This document shows positions 46,657 to 55,867 of a stretch of 64,000 nt of DNA, piece after piece; position 1 is the stretch's first letter; every line of letters starts with the position of its first letter. The DNA comes from Butyriboletus loyo. Taxonomy: Eukaryota; Basidiomycota; Agaricomycetes; Boletales; Boletaceae. The stretch is taken from assembly GCA_038093515.1 (NCBI GenBank), contig JBBPSI010000100.1, positions 26,129-90,128 of the forward strand, read 5' to 3'. Under the pieces are notes generated by a model. That model saw only the letters and a program-made list of their open reading frames with translations. It did not search any database and was not told the origin of the DNA. Made by a program: the position numbers and the translations under genes.

Positions 46657-47000
46657 TTAAAAAGTGATCTCAAATGCATGATGGTCTGCATATTTATTGA
46701 TATAGAATGCTCTTAAGTTATCATATGAATGATAGTGTTTGATTTTGCTCAGAATAGGCTCTGTGCCATAGACAGGGATCAGATAAGCTGTGCAATAGAT
46801 TGTGTTGATGTGTATGATAGCAATATTCTGTTCTTCTTCCTCTGCATCATTATAGCCTGGCTTAACGATCCACATTCCAGTGTCTTTGTCAGCCTCATCA
46901 TTCACCTTGTCAAACCAGTGAACCACAGCACAGGGATGTAGTTCCCATTTGAAGCCAAATGAAAAGAAGCACAGGACCTGCACAATCTCAAGTCCTTGCA
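46657..47000 (-). pseudogene. Plavaka-type (CACTA-like) transposase, C-terminal fragment
   Basis: Open minus frame: GLEIVQVLCFFSFGF, HPCAVVHWF, DTGMWIVKPGYND, IIHINTIYCTAYLIPVYG and YINKYADHHAFEITF before the stop. The series ALVHWF, TGMW, IHLDTI, AHLIPVYG and NKYADHHAFE is typical of the C-terminus of Plavaka transposases of agaricomycetes (recalled, not searched). The frame is cut at 47000 by a solo LTR and resumes at 47509. Confidence 0.7.
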
Positions 47001-47503
47001 TGTTATAATACTATATTATTTCCATGCTTTTGGACTTCACCTTTCACTTTCAAAGGTCACATGACTCAGTGCACATGATCGTGGGACAGTACATGTGATC
47101 AGTGTCTAGACAGAGTCTATGATGTAATGGTCCAGACCAGCCCATGACATCATACCTCATGTACTTAATCTCTGCCCGCCCACCTTCTTTCTGATCACTG
47201 TTGGCTTCTTAGTCTAACCATGTATAGTAGTTTATTGCATCCACAACTAGGTCTGTACACTTGCACAGCTTAGCCTGTGCACTTGTGCAGCTTGGTCTGT
47301 ATGCCATCTTGTACAATATATAAAGGCTTGTGGTTTGGGCTAAGATCCCTTAGCTTTAACCACTTGTCTTGTTCACTGGAAACAGTTGAGGGACTAAGGT
47401 ACTTTGCTAAAAATCTATAAACTCTGCCAGGAATTTGTGTAGTCCTGCAATCCTAGTGGAACCTCATGTGACTTTGTTTGGATTTACTCCAGAGATCATA
47501 ACA
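47001..47503 (+). mobile_element. Solo LTR A1 (chromovirus family A)
   Basis: Starts TGTTATAATAC and ends GATCATAACA (TG...CA). Flanked by the perfect 5-bp target duplication TTGCA at 46996-47000 and 47504-47508. 503 bp. Full-length sister copies are A2, A3, A4 and A6. Confidence 0.9.
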
Positions 47504-47600
47504 TTGCATGTCATCTGCACCAGGATCAATGCTGATGAAAATGCAGTTATTTTGGGCATATTCATTCCGCCAGTATGGACTGGCACAGATATGCTTGCAG
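47504..47600 (-). pseudogene. Plavaka-type transposase, upstream fragment
   Basis: Minus frame with YWRNEYAQNNCIFISIDPG and ADDMQ. Removing LTR A1 and one TTGCA copy joins GAC ATG CAA directly and in frame to GGA CTT GAG of the 46657-47000 fragment (DDMQ-GLEIVQ). Its upstream side is cut by repeat B1. Confidence 0.65.
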
Positions 47601-48093
47601 TGTTGAAACAGTAGTGTTCTATTTCTGTATTTCACTTACAGCCACTACATTTCCAGACTGGTCTTTATGACATCATGGTCTAGAACCATATGACATCACT
47701 ATGACATCATAGTCTAGACACAGTCATGCTTGTCACATTACATATAGCTCTCTTTGTGCTATTGGATGATATACTTAGTCTTATCTCTTATCTCTAACAT
47801 ATTGTCATGTGATTCATACTATACCTTATATAGGTACTATACAGTACACAAGTACAAACACTCCTGTACTGTATATAAGACAGCCCTTATGGCTTGTTGC
47901 TTTTCTTTAGATCTTTCAGTTCTTTCACCACTACTGTGATATCTCTAAGTTGAGCCTTGCTCCTTATACTCTTCAAGTACCCCTGTTTGTGATACTCTCT
48001 CTCATATTATCAGTGAGTCTTTCCACTGATAAGTTCACCCTTGCATCCTTTGTTGCCCTCGGTGCACCTGCTCAGACTTCTCCAATTCTGAAA
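47601..48093 (+). mobile_element. LTR-like repeat B1
   Basis: Starts TGTTGAAACAG and ends near CAATTCTGAAA. About 490 bp aligning along its length with B2 at 53792-54240, with one internal duplication-like difference near 47665-47700. Contains an LTR-promoter-like block (tactgtatataagacagccc). No target duplication seen, so it may be one end of a larger, broken element. Its CpG positions relative to B2 are mostly TG or CA. Confidence 0.65.
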
Positions 48094-49208
48094 AATCCTT
48101 GGGCTATTCTTTGGCTGTGACTGTCATAACAGTCTCTTTCTCTTTCTCTTCTTTGAAGCATGCCCTGAGCACTTTCAGAACATCATTCTGTTGGGTGCCT
48201 CTTCCTTTTAACTCAGACAAGTAGTCAATAAGGAGAGAGGGTTTTGGTGCAGATGGAGGGATGACAGTGGTGTGAACACACTGAGGGTTCCTGGGAGAAC
48301 AAGGAGGAGGGCCTCACAAGGACTGGCTGTTTCAAAGAGGGTATGGATGGTTGGTAGAGCAGCAGCTGACTTGGTAACATACAAATCATTGGTTCTTCTT
48401 TATATGTTCTGCTTGCTGTACTGGGGTGAGTCTAACTGCATCTATGTCCATGGCATTTGGGTCTTTTTGAGTAGAGGATGCTTTGGAGGAGAAGGAGAAG
48501 GATGGAATGAATCTTTTTCCAGCTCATAGATCATCAATACTTCAATACTGGGCATGAAACAAGGCAGTTTTCTCTGCCCAGCTGGAGAGGGTGGTAGGAA
48601 CACACTCACATGAGAGTACAGCTTCAGAGAGTCAAGGATCCAACCCTTTGATGAACCACTCAATAAGGGCCTTCTCATTGATGATCTCAGATTTGGCAGC
48701 AAGAAGTTGGAATTCCAAGACATAGGTCTTATAGCTGTCCTTGTGGTCACTCTTATCCTGTTTGAGATTTCCCAAGTCAATTCAAGCTCTCTCTCCAGTG
48801 TCAAACAGGTGGAAAACTCTTCCAAAGTCTTTACAAACCATGTTGAAAATTCTTTGCAAAGCAGTAGGGTTTCTGTCTAGACTGAGTTTGAGCCATGCTT
48901 CTGAGAAGGTTTTGCCTTTTCCCTCACTCATTTTGTTGAGCAATATCATGATCATTATGGAAGATGGTGGGGTTTATGGTGAAATATCCCTGCATAGCAA
49001 AAAGCCATCAGGTTATATCTTCATTTTTGCTGCTAAAGTCCACAGGAATTCCAGCTTTAATCTCAGCAACCATGCCATTGTCTTCTTCATTAGGAAAAGA
49101 GAGTGAGTGATATGGGGGTGATGGAGGAGGGAAGTGGCAGGGAGTATTATCAAGATAGTCACTACTGTATTCATCTGGGTGATTGGATTCTGATCTGTGC
49201 CCTTAACC
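48094..49208 (-). pseudogene. Gypsy (chromovirus-like) gag, decayed, main part
   Basis: Minus strand, read across stops and a frame change: IPVDFSSKNEDIT*WLFAMQ, GKGKTFSEAWLKLSL, CKDFGRVFHLFDTGERA*ID, LGNLKQDKSDHKDSYKTYVL, EFQLLAAKSEIINEKALIEW, FIKGLDP*LSEAVLS, PTTLSSWAEKTALFHAQY, then MDIDAVRLTPVQQAEHIKKN and a degraded zinc-knuckle region. The WLFAMQGYF, F...F and EF..L...I...EWF.KGL pattern is typical of retrotransposon Gag. Stops at 49008, 48782, 48632 and 48542 are all TGA where Arg (CGA) is expected or plausible. Confidence 0.75.
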
Positions 49209-49213
49209 TTGGT

Positions 49214-49705
49214 TGTTGTGACAATGAGAGTTATCACACACAAAGTTCCGTGACTATTGCAGTTATACACAGTAACTGGCAAAGTAATGAGGAATAGCTC
49301 TTAGCCTTAATCTCTCAACTGTTGCCAGTGAATAAGACAAGTGGTTAAAGCTAGGGAATCCTAGCCGAAACCACGAGCCCTTTTATATTACAAGGGAATG
49401 TGCACAGACCAAGCAGTGCGTGAGACTAGTTACTATACAAGTACATACGAAGAAGTCACAAGTCGACGATAATGGGAAATAGAAGTTGACGGTGATCAAA
49501 AAGAAGAGAAGCAAACGGAGATTAAATACATGAGGCGTGACGTCATAGAGTCTGGGCCAGTCTGGACCATGACATCATATGCTTAGTCAGCTTTTGGTCA
49601 TATGTATAATCCCATGATCACGTGCATTGAGTCACGTGATCTTTGAAAGAGAAATCTGATGAAGTCCGAACACAAAAGATGGTTATAAGAGATATGATTA
49701 TAACA
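49214..49705 (-). mobile_element. Solo LTR A2
   Basis: Minus orientation. On the plus strand it starts TGTTGTGACAATG and ends GATTATAACA. Flanked by TTGGT at 49209-49213 and 49706-49710. 492 bp. It was inserted in the same-strand gag sequence (left part from 49208 down, right part from 49711 up). Confidence 0.88.
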
Positions 49706-49710
49706 TTGGT

Positions 49711-49907
49711 CTTCAGGTTGATTGCTGGTTTGTGGTTCCTCTTGGATTGGAGGATCAATAGGTGGGGTGGGGTCAATGTCAATTGGTTCAGGGGAGGAGG
49801 AGGGGACTGGAAGGAACATCTGATGTGTCTTGAGGTGGTAATGGTAGGCAAGAGGGGATTGGCTTTACTGCTAAGGAGCAGAAGCAAAGGGGAAGATCTA
49901 GTTCTTT
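49711..49907 (-). pseudogene. Gypsy leader and gag N-terminal remnant
   Basis: Minus frame with PVPSSSPEPIDIDPTPPIDP and PIQEEPQTSNQPEDQ, a Pro/acidic stretch typical of Gag N-termini. It lies directly inside LTR C1, which fits a 5' LTR followed by leader and gag on the minus strand. Interrupted by LTR A2. Confidence 0.55.
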
Positions 49908-50346
49908 TGTTATGCTGGAAGCACTAATGACTAGCTTCAGGTGGCACTCTTGAGTGGCCACACAACTCTTCAAAGTGAGATCTCAAACTATGCCTTAGTG
50001 CTCACACTAAGAGTGTGGAGTGAAACTAGCTGCTAGCAAATATATTGCATAGAACTAGATGGATTTTGCAAGTACATGTTGCTGGTATTTATACTGGTGA
50101 AGTCCATGCACAGACCATGTCTACAATGAGTGATAAGAGTCATAATGGATCTGAGTGAGTTGCTATGAGTCAGAGGTTGGAAAGGGGACACAACTCTAGA
50201 AAAACTAGAGTAGAATGGAAACAGCATCCAAAAGAGAGATTGATGACTAAGCAGAATGGTTAAGCCATTCAAAGAATAGGAGGCACACCCTAGATGCAAA
50301 TGGTAGCCCATAGGGATGAAAGAAAAAGATGTAGGAAATTGTAATA
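49908..50346 (-). mobile_element. LTR C1, probable 5' LTR of the decayed gag element
   Basis: Minus orientation. On plus it starts TGTTATGCTGGAAGCAC and ends GGAAATTGTAATA (AACA expected, so a C to T change). Matches LTR C2 in inverse orientation. No target duplication pair seen locally, as expected if its partner LTR lay at the lost far end. Confidence 0.7.
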
Positions 50347-50404
50347 CTAAGGGTTCTGAGTCAACTTGAGTCAGAATGTCAAAAGGAGAAGTAGCAAAGA
50401 GCTG
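50347..50404. other. Short spacer between two inverted LTR C copies
   Basis: 58 bp of AT-rich sequence between C1 (minus) and C2's target duplication. Nothing recognised. Confidence 0.5.
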
Positions 50405-50409
50405 GTAAT

Positions 50410-50833
50410 TGTTACAATTTCCTATTCTTTTCCCTTTGTTCTCTATGGACTACCATTTGCCTGTAGGACCTAATTCCTCTTCTTCGTGACTTAGCCATTT
50501 CACTTAGTTGCCATGTTCTCATTTGGACACTGTCTCTTTTCTACTCCAGAAACATCTAGAGTATTCTTTCCACTTTAGTCCCTTTGACTTGTCTTGACTC
50601 ATATGACCTGATTGGGCCTTGATCTGTGCCCAGATCCCCCTAGTATAAATACCAGCACCCTATGCAGTAAAACCCTATCTAGTTCTACACAATAACATTG
50701 CTAGCAGCTAGTTTCCATTCAGACTCTTAGTGTGAGCACTAAGATATAGTCTGAGATTTTTCCACTTCAGAAGAGTCTTGTAGCCACTTGAGAGTGTCAC
50801 CTGAAGCTAGTCATTAGTGCTCCAAGCATAACA
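50410..50833 (+). mobile_element. Solo LTR C2
   Basis: Starts TGTTACAATTTCC and ends CCAAGCATAACA. Flanked by GTAAT at 50405-50409 and 50834-50838. 424 bp, with only one CpG by eye. Confidence 0.88.
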
Positions 50834-50838
50834 GTAAT

Positions 50839-51784
50839 GAGGAAGTGAAGCTCCAGGCAAGATGGTGACATTGCCAGCAAATGAAAAGTGCTGAATAAGA
50901 AGCAGTGATGTCCAGATTGTGGGGCTCACAGGGCAAAGGGGATACAGACAGTGGAGACCTTGGATATGAGTCTTGGTGTGCTAGTCAAGATATGACATAA
51001 TCTAGTCATGTGCTAGTCATGTGATGTAAGAAATGTCATTGGTCAAGAAAAGGAGGACATGTCAGCTCAGCTGAAAGGCCTGGCTCAGCAGGGCAATCAA
51101 TAGGGGCTATCTTTGTACATTGGGACAGAGATGTCTGGGAATGACTGGGAGAGTGGATAATGGTTCACTGGCAACTTGGAGAGCAGGCAATACACAGTAT
51201 CATGGGAATGGCAGGATGGCAGGATGCATAAGCATGGGAAAATGGACTGCAGGGTATACTTAGGAATAAAACTGTAACAGAAAGCTTGGAAGGGCAACCA
51301 CCATGAAGTCTAGACCTCTCTGGTTGGACTTACTGAAGAACCTGGGCCATTGTAGACTTCCCTAGGCCAGTCTGGGAGGCAATCTTCCTAGTTGAAAGAC
51401 CAAGAGAGGAAAGAGAGATAATATTTTGTCTTAAAGAGGTGAAAATGGATTTCGTGGTGATGGTGAGAAAATAAACATAGGAGGATGGGGTTTATATATG
51501 TTGGCTGACACTCAGTTACATAAAAATGACATAGTAGCCCATATTAAAAAAAAGGGTCTAATATACATAATCAAAACTTAAAGTCAAAAAACTGACCACA
51601 TGACCTGTCATGTTAAAATAGCAGACATTCCATCAAACCTTATCTATATTACCTGATTCCTGGGCCAATAGAAGGCCAAGAGTGTGTACCTTATTTCATA
51701 CACCCACCACCTAGGATTAGAATCAGGGGTTATTGTGTTGGGTGATATTTAATGTAAAACATGCAAACAGGCAGATAGTTTTTT
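50839..51784. other. CpG-poor transposon debris
   Basis: No gene. The minus strand at about 51340-51430 reads SSLGLSTRKIASQTGLGKST then MAQVLQ, the helix-turn-helix start of a Tc1-type transposase, with frame changes on both sides and GCPSKLS-like sequence after it. The rest is unassigned AT-rich sequence. Confidence 0.5.
51340..51430 (-). pseudogene. Tc1/mariner transposase N-terminal HTH remnant
   Basis: LGLSTRKIASQTGLGKSTMA matches the GLSxRxIAxxTGxxxSTV pattern of Tc1-type helix-turn-helix domains. Ends at a TAA and has broken frames on both sides. A second Tc1 transposase (52657 on) shows this is not the only copy. Confidence 0.5.
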
Positions 51785-52018
51785 GAGCCACCATATCTTG
51801 TGCATTGGAAAGGGTACAATAAAACAGATAGGACTTGGGAACCAGTTTCCAACTTGTGCAATTCACAGGATGCAATAGTGGATTATCACCACACCCACCC
51901 TTCCACCCCTCAACCTTTAAAAGGCCTAACTTTATTTGAATTTTCTTCATTATTTAAAGAATTTGGTCTGAAACATAGATCCTCTTATCAAGGAACTTGT
52001 CTGGAATATGAGTCCTAG
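51785..52018 (+). pseudogene. Chromovirus pol 3' end: chromodomain
   Basis: EPPYLVHWKGYNKTDRTWEP then VSNLCNSQDAIVDYHHTHPS, the YLVKWKGY...TWEP signature of the chromodomain at the C-terminus of Gypsy integrases, followed by a short tail and TAG at 52016-52018. Chromodomains of chromoviruses recognise histone marks and bias insertion toward heterochromatin. Everything upstream of it in pol is lost or unrecognisable. Confidence 0.85.
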
Positions 52019-52028
52019 AGGGGGGTAG
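52017..52028 (+). other. Polypurine tract before LTR A3
   Basis: AGAGGGGGGTAG directly abuts the LTR start TGTTATAATACT at 52029. It is the plus-strand primer site of an LTR retrotransposon, so A3 is a 3' LTR and families A and chromodomain pol belong together. Confidence 0.8.
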
Positions 52029-52656
52029 TGTTATAATACTATATTATATCCATGCTTTTGAACTTATCATTTTCACTTTCAAAGTCATGTGACCTAGCAC
52101 ACATGATCATGAGACAGTACATGTGACTGAGTCTAGATAGAGCCTATAACATCATCAGTCTAGACTATGACATCACACCTCATATGCTTAATCTCCATTA
52201 CACTTCTCTTCTCTTTGATCCCCATGTGCTTTTTAGTCTATCCATGTATAGTAGTTCATCACACACACAGCTTGGTCTGTGCACCATTCTGTACAATATA
52301 CAGTGAGTGAATAAACCCTTGCAATGTTTCACTGTTTTGCACTAGATGCCATGTAGTACCTGATGGCATGGGAATCCTGCTTAGCATTGGTGAGGTGGGT
52401 GATAGCACTGCCCCTGGCTACAAATAGGTCTCTAGGTCATGTGATGTGGACATGTGGCTATGGAGATATGATATGTCTATTCTAAAACAGGTATACCATT
52501 GCAAGAGTTTATTCACTTTCAGCCTCAACAGTGGAATCTCAGTCAAATGAAAGGATAATTGTGTTTGTTTGGTCCTACAAACAAGGACACACATATAAAC
52601 ATTATGCCTGAGTTGGGAAAAGTTCACATGCTTCTTTCTTCCCAACTTCTACTACC

Positions 52657-53690
52657 ATGAGATCTATCTCCTCTACCCAAAAGAATACCATCTTGACCAT
52701 GCTTGATTCTGGTCATTCTGCTTGCTCCATTGCCTCCACCACTGGCCTTCATCTGCCCACCATCTCTAGGCTTCATTCAAAGGAGTGTTCTAATGTGCAA
52801 AAGTCCACTGGAGGTCATCCATCCCAGCTTTCTTCAGCTAATATCTGCCATGCTATCCATCTCATCTCTACTCACAAGGCAAAATATGTTGTCCAGGTGA
52901 CCAAAGCTCTCACCAATATTATCAACCAACCCCTCAACCCCAACACATATGCCAGCACTTGGAAAAACCTGGTATAAATGCTGTGGTCAAGCAAAAATGA
53001 CCTATCCTCTCTGCCAGGCATTGCAAGGCAAGAGTAGACTTAGCCTATGCTTACAAGCATTGGACTCTGGAGGATTGGAAGAGGGTAGTATGGTCTGATG
53101 AGACTATGATAAATCACCTAGGGTCAGATCGATGCAAATGGATGTGGAAAAAGCCAGGAGAAAGGCTCAGTGATAGACTAGTGGAGGGGACACTTGGGTT
53201 TTGGAGGAGGTTCTGTGATGATGTGGGGCTGTACAAGTTGGTAAAGGGCTGGGTATGCCACCAAGATTGATGGTAGGATGGATGGGGACCTATATCTCCA
53301 AATTTTGAAGGACAAACTTCAAGATTCCCTTTGGTATTATGGTCTCAATCCATCTGGTACCATCTTCCAACAAGACAATGACCCCAAGCATACTTGCAAG
53401 AAGGTCAAGAAATGGCTAGATGAACAGGAATTTAGTACTATGATATGGCCAGCACAATCTCCTGGTATTAACCCAATAGAACGTGCCTGGGGTTACCTCA
53501 AGAGGAGACTTGCAGAGTATGAATACCCCCCAAGGGAACACTGGAGTTGTGAGAGAGAATTTAGATAAAGTGGGACAAGATACTAGTTGTAGAGTGTTAG
53601 AAGTTGATTGAAAGCATGTCTAGAAGGGTTCAGGCAGTGCTCAAGGCCAAGGGAGGGTGTACCAAGTACTGATATCTCCCAAATACCCTT
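52657..53690 (+). pseudogene. Tc1/mariner DD34E transposase, broken
   Basis: N-terminal HTH part MRSISSTQKNTILTMLDSGH, ASTTGLHLPTISRLHSKE and GGHPSQLSSANICHAIHLIS to a TAA near 52975. Then in shifted frames DLAYAYKHWTLEDWKRVVWS, DETMINHLGSDRCKWMWKKP, a stop-containing stretch, and DGDLYLQILKDKLQDSLWYY, FQQDNDPKHTCKKVKKWLDE, WPAQSPGINPIERAWGYLKR. First D (WSDE), second D (QQDNDPKHT) and E (NPIERAW) of the DDE triad are all still visible, but at least two frameshifts and several stops make it inactive. Confidence 0.88.
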
Positions 53691-53791
53691 CTTCCACCAA
53701 AAGGGAATAAACCCTTGCAATGGTGTACCTGTTTTAGAATGGACATATCTCCACAGCCACATGGCCACATCACATGACCCAGGGACCTATT

Positions 53792-54240
53792 TGTTGAAAC
53801 GGTAGTGTTCTATTTCTGTATTTCACTTACAGCCACTACGTTTCTAGACTGGTCTATATGACATCATTGTCTAGACCTAGTCACGCTTATAACATTACAA
53901 ATAGCTCTTATTATGCTATTGGACGATATGCTTAGTCTTATCTCTTATCTCTATCATATCGTCATGTATTTCATACTATACCTTATAAAGGTACTATACA
54001 GAACACAAGTACAAACACTCATGTACTGTATATAAGACAGCCCTTATGGCTTGTCGCTTTTCTCTAGATCTTTCAGTTCTTTCATCACTACTGCGATATC
54101 TCTAAGTTGAGCTTTGCTCCTTATACTCTGTTTGCGATACTCTCACTCTCGTATTATCAGTGAGTCTTTCCACTGATAGGTTTACCCTTGCATCCTTCGT
54201 TGCCCTCGGTGTGCCTGCTCGGACTTTACCAATTCCGAAA
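53792..54240 (+). mobile_element. LTR-like repeat B2, inserted in the 3' arm of the Tc1 element
   Basis: Starts TGTTGAAACGG and ends AATTCCGAAA. Flanked by CTATT at 53787-53791 and 54241-54245. Removing it with one CTATT restores ggacctatttgtagccaggg, the exact inverse of the 5' arm at 52413-52432. 449 bp. TATA-like tactgtatataagac inside. The 3' end is not the usual CA. It keeps many CpGs, so it is younger than its host element. Confidence 0.85.
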
Positions 54241-54557
54241 CTATTTGTAGCCAGGGGGCAGTGCTACCACCCAGCTCACCAATGCTAAGCAGAATTCCCA
54301 CGATATCAGGCACTACATAGCATCTAGTGCAAACAGTGAAACATTGCAAGAGTTTATTCACTCACTGTATAAAGGCTTGTGGTTTAGGCTAAGTTTCCTT
54401 AGCTTTAACCACTTGTCTCATTCACTGGAAACAGTTGAGAGATTAAGCTTGAAGCCTTCCTTATTACCATTGCCAGCACTTTGTGTAGTGCTGCAACTCT
54501 AGCATAACTGGCTTGTGGTGTATTCTGCTCAGATTACTCTGGCAGTTGCAACATATA

Positions 54558-55595
54558 TGTTGCGAAGGCAACGCGCAGTCAAATGCTAGCACGAATACCA
54601 AGCCACAAGCAGTCCACTACAGTTGCAGGTATACACAAGTACCTGGCAGGTATGAGACTGGAGCTTCAACTTAATCCTCAACTGTTGCCAGCGAATAGAC
54701 AAGTGGTTAAAACTAGGGAATCCTAGTCTAACCACAAGCCTTTATATATTGTACAAGGATGCGCACAGACCAAGCTGTGCGTGAGATGAACTACTATACA
54801 TGGATAGACTACAGGGTCAATGGGAATCAGAAAGAAGAGAAGCACAATGGTGATTAACCACACGAGGTGCGGCGATCAAAAGGAAGAGAAGTAACGGAGA
54901 TTAAATACATGTATCGTGACGTCATAGAGTCTAGGCTTGGTCTAGGCCATGACATCATATGCTTAGTCAGCAGGAGATCACATGTAAGTTCCCATGATCA
55001 TGTGCACTATGTCACATGACCTTTGAAAGTGAAGTTGGTATTACGATTCATTCTTTTCTTTTCTTTTCTACTTAAGCATATCTCACGATAGCTTATCCTT
55101 TAGCCGACGCAACTCGGAATATTCTTCTTTCGCTTCTTAGATAGCGAGATCCAACCCTCGATCTATCGCTTCCCTTTAAGGTACTCCTATGGAATATTCC
55201 ATAACCTTCTATCATACGACTTCCCTTCGCCCAATGGCAATTCTCCTCCATATCGTACGATAGCCCTCTTTCCTCTTTTATCCTTGGTCCGTGCGTGTTC
55301 CCCTGTATTATAAATACGATGAGATCTAGCTACGTTGTACTCTAAGCTAGATCTACTTGGAATCATCATCGATATCCTCGTCCTCTCGTCTCTAGTAGCG
55401 AGTCGTCTTTCTTCAACTCGAACACCAGATAAATCCTTCATCTTGAAGGTTAGACTTGAACGTCTAGAAGACTTCTTGAGTTCCAGAACTATATCCAAGT
55501 CTACGCTCGTACTTACCCAGTCCAAGCATAACAGTTGGATTGAAACGACTAAGTCCAAAGTTCAAAGTGTATGAATAAATGTTATGATTATAACA
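54558..55595 (-). mobile_element. Solo LTR A4, split by LTR D
   Basis: On plus it starts TGTTGCGAAGGCAACGCG and ends GATTATAACA. Flanked by ATATA at 54553-54557 and 55596-55600. The body matches A2 and A6 except for a 500-bp insert at 55039-55538 (LTR D plus one target copy). Confidence 0.88.
55039..55533 (+). mobile_element. Solo LTR D inside LTR A4
   Basis: Starts TATTACGATTCATTC (first dinucleotide TA instead of TG) and ends AGTCCAAGCATAACA, similar to family C ends. Flanked by GTTGG at 55034-55038 and 55534-55538. 495 bp, rich in CpG, hence probably recent. Confidence 0.8.
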
Positions 55596-55797
55596 ATATA
55601 CATGGACAGACTAAGAAGCACACAGGGATCAAAGAGAAGAGAATTGTAACAGAGATTAAGTACATGAGGTGTGATGTCATAGACTCTATCTGGACTTGGT
55701 CACATGTACTGTCTCATGATCACATGTACTAGGTCATGTGACTTTGAAAGTAGAAATGACAAGTCCAAAAGCATGGAAATAATATGGTATTATAACA
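55596..55797 (-). mobile_element. LTR A5, truncated copy
   Basis: Minus orientation, from tatacatggacagactaag to GGTATTATAACA at 55797. It covers only the TG-side half of an A-type LTR; the other half is missing to the left of LTR A4's insertion point. Confidence 0.75.
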
Positions 55798-55867
55798 GTC
55801 AGGATCTGCTTTGTTATGTCACACCTCAGAAATCATTCATGGTCAGAAATCATACTGTATAAGCATG
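55798..55867. other. Spacer between LTR A5 and A6
   Basis: 70 bp, includes the left GCATG target copy of LTR A6 (55863-55867). Nothing else recognised. Confidence 0.5.

Larger units (their letters stand above)
52301..54367. mobile_element. Tc1/mariner element inserted in LTR A3
   Basis: Termini CAGTGAGTG...CACTCACTG with TA on both sides (52299-52300 and 54368-54369), the TA duplication of Tc1/mariner. Long terminal inverted repeats of about 214 bp: 52301-52514 and 53705-54367, the latter interrupted by repeat B2. Each arm also carries inverted gtgaataaac...gtttattcac sequences at its own ends, so each arm can fold back. Carries a broken DD34E transposase. Confidence 0.9.
52029..54553 (+). 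mobile_element. LTR A3 (3' LTR of a chromovirus), split by a Tc1/mariner element
   Basis: Left part 52029-52300 matches A1 from its start to tgtacaata. The right part resumes at 54368 with tataaaggcttgtgg and runs to TTGCAACA at 54553. A1 is continuous across this point (gtacaatatataaaggc), which proves the interruption at a TA site. Confidence 0.85.

Noticed and set aside
52657..53568. Active transposase
   Set aside because: Although the DDE residues are visible, the frame is broken by stops and frameshifts.
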